From Diphasiastrum complanatum (taxonomy: Eukaryota; Streptophyta; Lycopodiopsida; Lycopodiales; Lycopodiaceae), in contig MU835803.1 of the NCBI GenBank assembly GCA_029204225.1, forward strand, positions 1-36,162: DNA of 36,162 nt, written 5' to 3'. Within the stretch, counting starts at the first letter, position 1. Each line of letters starts with the position of its first letter. The notes under the pieces are model-generated. The model was not told the DNA's origin. It saw nothing but the letters and a program-made list of their open reading frames with translations, and did not search any database. A program made the translations under genes and the position numbers. Positions 30,431 through 36,162 of the stretch are shown one piece after another.

Positions 30431-32594
30431 AATACTTGATCTCTGAATCGATAATAAGATGTTGAAATATGAACAGCTATTTATACTAAGCAATTAGGTC
30501 ATCAAATGCGGCTGCCAGTTGGCTGGAGTCTGCTGGCATTCATCCAATTCTTCTCAGAAGTTGCTTGTTGATAAGCGATGACATTTGGTCATAAACAGTC
30601 AGTCTGCTTAAATGAACGTGACTGTCACTCTGCAGAAATGAATGTAAATTGCCACAGGCAAAAAAATGCGACACTTTGCAGTAATGAACGTAAACTGCCA
30701 CTTGCAAAAAATGCGACTTTTGTGATAAATGCGACAGTGTCGCAAAATCTCATTTCCTAAATATTGGGGTAGCCCCACACTTTGCCAAAGTCATTTCCTT
30801 AACAATTTGAGGCACTTTGAAAAATGCAACACTGCATTTTTATTCGCAATTCCTAACAGGCGAAAAATGCGAAAAACGTGACACTGCATTTTTACTCGGA
30901 ATTCCTGACAGGCGAAAAATGCGAAAAACGCGACACTGCATTTTTACTCACAATTTTTGAGAGTGTCAACAACATCAACTTTTTATGACCAAACACTAAC
31001 TTTTACGAAAAACTGGGATTTTCGAAATCCGTTCGAAATGGACCAACTGTGAAAATCGATTTTGCAAAAACACAGGCACTGTCTCAAATCGAAATCATTT
31101 TGAAAGATCCTGCATGGAACTAACTTGACATGCACCGTCTTATTGAAAAAACAAATTTTTTTTCGTAAATAGCCTAGTTGCTAGGAAATCTGCTTTTTGA
31201 TCTAGAATTGCTAAAAAATAGTTACATGCAAGAATTCTACTGATCAAAATGATTGGTTACGCATGCAACATGCATTTAAGCATGCATACAGGTCTATCCT
31301 TACATTTTCATCATCAGGAAATCACTATAGTGATTTACAACCATGCATGCATCAGAACAATTCCAAAATTTTGCAAATTTTAGTTAAAAAATTGCCAAAC
31401 TTTAGACGGCCATAACTTTCTCTACATGACACCAAATTGGTCGTTGTAAAACATAGTACTAAGGGAGATGGGTCTACAAGGCACTTGCCATATCACCTTG
31501 CCACCTAGGCTTCACACGTGCGAGCAATAAATGCACAAAAAATAGGTAGGAGGGCGCACTTTTGGAGAGAGGAATCATCAAAAATCACATCCCAGCCCAA
31601 TAAGACTTGGATCAGAGGCTACAAGCACTCTACTAAGATTCTTTAGAGAGGCATAGAAGCTTCTAACAGGTCCAGCAAGCAATCATAAGCTCAGATCATG
31701 CAAAAAATGCATTTTTGGCCTCCTTCAACAAGCAAAACTTCAATATGTTGGTGTTTAATGCACATCTATCCAAATTGGATGCATGATGGCTCATATCAGA
31801 GGCAATCTAACATATCTTTAAGCTTGTAGCAAGAACCAACAGGTTTAGACCCCCAATTGAGAGGTATTCATGCTCAAAAATCATCAGAAATACACTATTT
31901 TTTAGTGTTTTGAGCCCCCTAATGGTGTCTAATCCCTACCAAACTTCATGATAGCTTAGGGACAGCTTCATTACATCTCTGAAAATGTTCATACCAATTC
32001 TTGGCTGATAATTTTGAGCTCTACCACAAAATTAGTCCAAAAATCACTAAAAAACCTTTTTTTGGACCAATATTGACCAAAATTTGTGGGGAAAATCCAC
32101 AAATTCGTGCAATCAGATCCAAATTCCTGTAATTCATTTGCATTCAAGCACTAAAAGTTCTGATTCAAGTCAACCATGGTTTCTATAGCCCATTTATGGC
32201 CCAAAAACCCCAATTTTTGGTCCAAAATCACTATCTAATCAACCTTTTGACTTTTCAAACAACATGCAATCATTAAATTATGTGATTAATGACTGTAAAA
32301 CGGTAAGTACAATCTGAAAAACGTACTACACCAGATCCTATAACCAATTTCTTGCAAAAAACATCAATTCTAAGTGAAAAATTCACTAAATTCATAAAAA
32401 ATCCTATGATTTCCATCAAAATTCATGGAGCAAATCCACAATTATGATCTTTAGGCTGAAAGTACACCAAGGATCTGAGAATCCACCTACTTGAAATTGA
32501 ATTCCAACACCTGGAAAAAGAAACAAAGAGCTACACCAAAAGAACTGCAAAATCCAAGATCCTCAAGCTCCACCTCCTGGTAGATGTGATCCAA
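30431..32594 (-). other. AT-rich leader with tandem TGCGACACTGCA repeats
   Basis: No coding frame. At 30820-30960 there are three tandem units (periods about 43 and 52 bases) each containing AAAAATGC...GCATTTTT, an 8-base inverted pair around GCGACACT. Related words recur at 30580-30745 (for example the perfect palindrome TGCGACAGTGTCGCA near 30730). The rest, to 32594, is AT-rich with many AAAAATC and TTTTTGG words and nothing recognisable. Confidence 0.55.
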
Positions 32595-32606
32595 GCTCTG
32601 ATACCA
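32595..32606 (-). other. Primer binding site, tRNA-iMet
   Basis: On the minus strand TGGTATCAGAGC is an exact match to the complement of the 3' end of plant initiator tRNA-Met, the most common primer of plant LTR retrotransposons. It orients the element leftward and implies an LTR starting at 32607. Confidence 0.8.
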
Positions 32607-33177
32607 CTATAAGAACCACCAAGTGAAGATCTTTAGGATTTCAATCACATGCAAAACAAAAGGACACCTCTGGAGCATGAACCACCCAACCAATATGGAA
32701 AGGCTAGTCAATACCCTAACCAATCCACCCCCAAGCCATAGTGAAGAACACAAGAGAGGAGAGGAGAAACTGGCTCAAGAATCACAATTCACAATAGGAG
32801 GATGGGCGAGTTTCCACTAGACTCCTCAAGAGAGAGAGAATATTCTCTTTAGGATCCCCATGCAACCTAAATTGAGCTATTGACCTCCTATTCTTGCATT
32901 AAAGCAGTCTTCACCATGCATGTGCTCCTATGTCCAATTATAGGTCTGGGCCCTCATATGATTATTAATTATATAGTATGACCACGTCCGAAATGATGTA
33001 GCATAACTAATAACCACATACAACTGGAGTGATCGACTATTTATGTCAGGAATTATTCTGATTCCCTTGTACAGGACATGGACATAAACTTGATATAGCT
33101 TAAGAGCTATCAGATTCAGGAGACAAGCATTCAAAACAAGAAACCAAAAGAACAACTGAAGAACACAATTTACAACA
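32607..33177. other. Presumed LTR of the iMet-primed element and copia B leader
   Basis: Position next to the primer site suggests that the sequence rightward from 32607 is an LTR, but no second copy exists to prove it and no clear TG/CA ends were found. The last part (about 33110-33177, A-rich, up to the gag ATG) is probably the leader of copia B copy 3. The GT-terminated LTR end (GGTTCCAACA) seen in the other copies is absent. Confidence 0.4.
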
Positions 33178-34586
33178 ATGGCATCGATCAACAGTATACA
33201 GTCAAAGATCTGCACAATCCTTGACTTAGTTGGGTCGAACTTCCTAGCATGGAAGATGAAGACCTCTCTCATACTAAAGGGAGAAGGGATATTTCCCTAA
33301 GTAGATGGCACCGAAGAGATGCCTACAACCACCGACAAAGAGCTACAAGAATGGAGAGAAAAGAACGACAAGGCAATAGTCGTGTCATCCATCGAAGATA
33401 GCCTAATGCTTGACCTCGCGATGCTCTCCAATGCAAGAGAGATGTGGGGTATATTGCTTACCAGATTTCAAATGAAATCACGTAGCTAGATCATGCTTCT
33501 TGAAGATCAACTAACAAATGTACGATCGGATGGCAAAGACCTCACGTCCTTTATCAGAAAGATTAAGGATCTATTCCTTTCGTTACACAACGCCAGAACA
33601 AAGAATGCAGTATCAGCGGAGAAGAAGCTCACTTACATGTTACGAGCTTTACCAAGATCTTTTCAGACAACCCGAACGTTGCTTGCAAAGGATCCAACTA
33701 TGACACTCGAAAAGGCAATGGTCAAGATTCGAGAAGAAGTCGAAGGTCGTGAGCACGTTGATCACAAGGACGCTTCTAACCGAGCTCTCTATAGCAATAG
33801 GCAGTTCAATCCGAAGAGGGAGTAAGATCAAAAGCAGAATCAAGACCAGCAAACAGAAGGAGCCAGCAAAGGCAGATGGAAGAACAAAGAAAAGTCGAAA
33901 CAATAGAATGGCGACAAGAAAGTATGCGTGAGATGCAAGTGCGAAGGACACACTATCAATTCGTGTTGGCTAAATCCAAAGATAGAGTGTATCCATTGTC
34001 ACAAGAAGAGTCATGCAGCCATGGACTGCTACCAGAACTCAAGGAACAAGTAGCCTCAAGACAAATGGAAGAATAATAATAGTTTATCCTATGTCGAAGA
34101 GCCAGAAAGCTCAAAGATGGGCAAAGAAAAGTTGAATAGTAGAAATTTGATAGCCTATTTGTGTAAAAACGTGTGTGCAGCATCAACATCTGACACACAA
34201 GAGGGAATCCTCGATTCAGGAGCAACCTCACACTTTGTTACATCAAGACAGATAATGTCTAACTTTCGGAGTGTAGGTCCATCAAGATCTATAGTTCTTG
34301 GAGACGAATCCAAAAACCATGTGAACGGTATTGGTTTGTTGTGTCTCAACACAAACGGTAGAGACCGATGACTAGACGATGTTCTATTCATGTCCACACT
34401 GCAACAAGAATTGCTATCAGTTGCAAGGATAGCAGACCCTGAGATGCGTGTGACATTTTCGAACGAAACATGCAATGTTGTTGATACCAGCACATGACTA
34501 GACGATGTTCTATTCATGCCCACACTGCAACAAGACTTGCTATCAGTCGCAAGGATAGCAGACGCTGGGATGCGTGTGACATTTTT
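33178..34586 (+). mobile_element. Copia B gag-protease fragment (copy 3)
   Basis: Starts MASINSIQSKICTILDLVGS and covers gag (with NAREMWGILLTRFQMKSRS and KDLTSFIRKIKDLFLSLHN), two zinc knuckles (CVRCKCEGHTINSC; CIHCHKKSHAAMDC) and the protease active site ILDSGATSHFV (about 34210-34245). It then continues through NFRSVGPSRSIVLGDESK and LLCLNTNGRDR, a stop, and LDDVLFMSTLQQELLSVARI. Stops lie at 33298, 33487, 33823, 33906 and 34050. It ends within a tandem duplication at 34586. It is less interrupted than copy 2 in gag and has no insertion there. The longest uninterrupted frame is 33493-33822. Confidence 0.85.
34369..34586 (+). repeat. 126-base tandem duplication at the end of copia copy 3
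   Basis: TGACTAGACGATGTTCTATT starts at 34369 and again at 34495, a period of 126 bases (42 codons, in frame). The second unit is incomplete (ends near 34586) and differs from the first at about six positions over 92 bases by eye. The segment encodes the protease stretch LDDVLFMxTLQQxLLSVARI. Confidence 0.85.
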
Positions 34587-35598
34587 GCCTATACTTAAAC
34601 TTGCAATATTATGAAACCTGTTGTTCTACGTTCTTGAAATTTGATGTTTGACAACATGGATTACAGGATTCAACGTGCAAGCTTTGTAATGCAGAAACTG
34701 AAGGTTCTTCTTCTTGGAGCATAGAGCCAAGAGTTGTGACCTCTACGACTTGTTACTTATTGTCTTGAGTTGCAAAGGATTTGGCCCTGTCATGGCGGTT
34801 ATCCCTAGGGACGTTAACTTTCAGCATTGTTGGAAATCATAAGTTGCATCCTTGTGAGATGATGATTGCAATCATAGGAAAGCACAAGAATTAGATTTCA
34901 CGATTTATTGGCCAATTGTAGTTTGACGGAAAGGTGTACGTAATTGATGTTTGGGCTTGTAGCGGACAGGTGTCCCATTTTGATAGGCTCTGAACACAGA
35001 TGTTCAGAGCCATAGCACTTTGTTGAAGGGCCAAAAGGGCCAAAACTTTAATTACGCTCGGTAGCGGGCCGTGAGTAAGCCTGCTACACTCTGTAACGCC
35101 AGCCTTCAATGCACCTCGCCGTAGGGCAGCTCGGTGCGTGAAAGCTGCCTGCTATACACGGTAGCCAACTTGCTCATGGGCACTACCTAGTCCATATAAA
35201 CCATGCAAGCTTTTTATGCACACTGGCTGTTCTTGATTGGTGTTCCTAGCTCGTCCATCGCTCTTCTTGCCGTTTGGCTTATTCTTGATTGGTGTTCCTA
35301 GCTCGTCCATCGCTCTTCTTGCCGTTTGGCTTATTGACCGACTGGTTTAGTTCTTCGTTATCCAATTTCAATAATGGGATATCAAAACACGTTTTCAATC
35401 ATTTTCAGATTTATGTAATCGTGATCGTTTCCCTGGTTCTGTGAATCTGGTCACCAGGTCCGGCTAACGTAAGCTGAATGCGCTACAGAGTAAAATTGAC
35501 GAGCAAAACTTCCATAGCCAATGAAACTGGTGCAACGATGCTAAAGTTCATATCCTTTTGAGAAGAACGTGCTCACCGGTACATTTTCTCTTTTACAG
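34587..35598 (+). promoter_or_regulatory. Upstream region of a right-edge host gene
   Basis: After the copia fragment the composition changes. An 11-base perfect hairpin (GGCTCTGAACA / TGTTCAGAGCC with a 4-base loop) lies at 34986-35011. A GC-rich stretch (35040-35180) is followed by a TATA box (TATAAA, 35195-35200). A perfect 52-base tandem duplication lies at 35230-35333, probably within the transcribed leader. The arrangement fits a plus-strand plant promoter and 5' UTR or first intron before the exon at 35599. No coding frame is seen. Confidence 0.45.
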
Positions 35599-35748
35599 AG
35601 GAGGAGGCTATGTGGAGCCTGGATTGCCAAGAAACCTTCCTCCTCATGACCTCAGGTTTTCTGAAGTGCTTATGCGCTTCCTTGATTTCGAACACATAGA
35701 TACTGCTGCTGCGGCTCACGACCATCTTCATCTTCCTTGTCTCCAAAT
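35599..35748 (+). CDS. Candidate exon, unrecognised protein
   Basis: A strong acceptor (CTCTTTTACAG) precedes it and a good donor (AAT|GTAAGA at 35749) follows. The open frame reads GGGYVEPGLPRNLPPHDLRF, then EVLMRFLDFEHIDTAAA and HDHLHLPCLQ. It carries one spare base at the start and two at the end. I do not recognise the protein. The next exon-like segment (35803-35901) does not follow in matching phase, so an additional exon or a different boundary is needed. Confidence 0.45.
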
Positions 35749-35802
35749 GTAAGAGGAATTGCAAAGACTGCGTAAAAGCCGATAGTGAATTGCTTTTGAA
35801 TA

Positions 35803-35901
35803 ATGGAGGAGGCTTTAGCTATTGCAGATGGGAGTGCCGATGAGCAGAGGATCGTGAATACAGTTCTTGCATTCCAACGCTGGCGAAACCTGCAGCTTAA
35901 G
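35803..35901 (+). CDS. Candidate exon, unrecognised protein
   Basis: Ninety-nine bases from an ATG to a donor (TTAAG|GTATTA) read MEEALAIADGSADEQ and RIVNTVLAFQRWRNLQLK, an even codon mix unlike the surrounding AT-rich DNA. An acceptor-like TTGCAG ends at 35816, so it may instead be an internal exon beginning inside this frame. The gene would continue beyond the window, where the G tract begins. Family not recognised. Confidence 0.45.
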
Positions 35902-36067
35902 GTATTACTTGAAAAACTTACATGAATTTAGAATTATGGCGCGTTTAGCTATGCTAGATTCTGTTTAGTTGCTTGTCATATTGAAAAGGTCGAGAGTCAT
36001 TCACTGTTGTGAAGTGACAGTCGTTTAGGCATTACCTATATGATATTGCAAGGTGGGTCGTGGGGGT

Positions 36068-36162
<95 letters not shown>
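36068..36162. repeat. Terminal poly-G run (95 bases)
   Basis: The window ends in 95 uninterrupted G residues after GGGGGTG. Pure G tracts of this length are not normal plant sequence and typically mark low-signal base calls or a contig edge. It is probably an artefact. Confidence 0.9.

Larger units (their letters stand above)
29236..32606 (-). mobile_element. Gypsy-like element fragment with iMet primer site
   Basis: Read right to left: primer site (32595-32606), an unusually long 2 kb leader with tandem hairpin repeats, a gag remnant (30070-30430) and a protease (29236-29652). The linkage of the leader to the gag and protease is inferred from common strand and order; another element could contribute part of it. 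RT, RNase H and integrase are missing on the left, where the copia B RT ends (28985). The lineage differs from the element at 10080-18057, which uses a tRNA-Asp-like primer. Confidence 0.6.

Noticed and set aside
30820-30960. Regularly spaced repeats as a possible CRISPR array
   Set aside because: Only three units, spacers are not unique sequences between identical repeats, and the context is a plant retroelement leader.
33649-34523. Minus-strand frames of 91-122 codons opposite copia copy 3
   Set aside because: They are shadows of the plus-strand gag and protease frames, whose zinc knuckles and DSG motif are unmistakable.

Overview
The window is nuclear DNA of a land plant. The evidence is a DUF688-type plant gene with canonical GT/AG splice signals nearby, and several nested and broken Ty1/copia and Ty3/gypsy LTR retrotransposons of plant type. 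One of these has a primer binding site resembling plant tRNA-Asp and another has a primer site matching tRNA-iMet. The density of old, interrupted retroelements and the eroded intron-bearing gene fragments suggest a large, repeat-rich genome. A fern or another non-angiosperm is my guess, but the sequence does not settle it.

Layout. 1-5270: a probable host gene on the minus strand (DUF688 protein, 1492-3015), a separate exon-like segment (917-1084) and otherwise featureless DNA. 5276-7345: two minus-strand fragments of one gypsy lineage, covering protease and the linker behind it. 7345-8060: an array of CACGTG-like palindromes. 8063-9090: a spliced but broken plus-strand gene that I do not recognise. 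It is fused to a copia integrase remnant (9092-10078), which abuts tail to tail a large minus-strand gypsy element (10080-18057: LTR, tRNA-Asp-like primer site, leader, gag, zinc knuckles, protease remnant, RT, RNase H, integrase). The gypsy element's RT and integrase have lost catalytic residues. The outer end of its LTR touches a reverse transcriptase codon of a second copia family, called copia B here.

Copia B occurs three times on the plus strand: 18058-19717 (RT fragment plus LTR), 24087-28985 (LTR, gag, protease, integrase, RT) and 33178-34586 (gag and protease). Between the first two lies a decayed multi-exon minus-strand gene (22229-24018) whose reading frames carry the signature of a beta-class DNA N4/N6 adenine or cytosine methyltransferase: a DIPY motif IV, then the PYQKP stretch, then an altered FxGxG motif. 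This is the most interesting object in the window. 29236-32606 is another minus-strand gypsy-like element with an exact 12-base tRNA-iMet primer site and a leader carrying tandem hairpin repeats.

The right edge (35190-35901) looks like the start of another host gene on the plus strand: a TATA box and two exon-like segments. The window ends in 95 consecutive G residues, probably an assembly or sequencing artefact.

Many frameshifts in otherwise conserved frames are single-base changes in homopolymer runs. This leaves open how much of the damage is biological and how much is assembly error. Nonsense codons outside homopolymers show that at least part of the decay is real.
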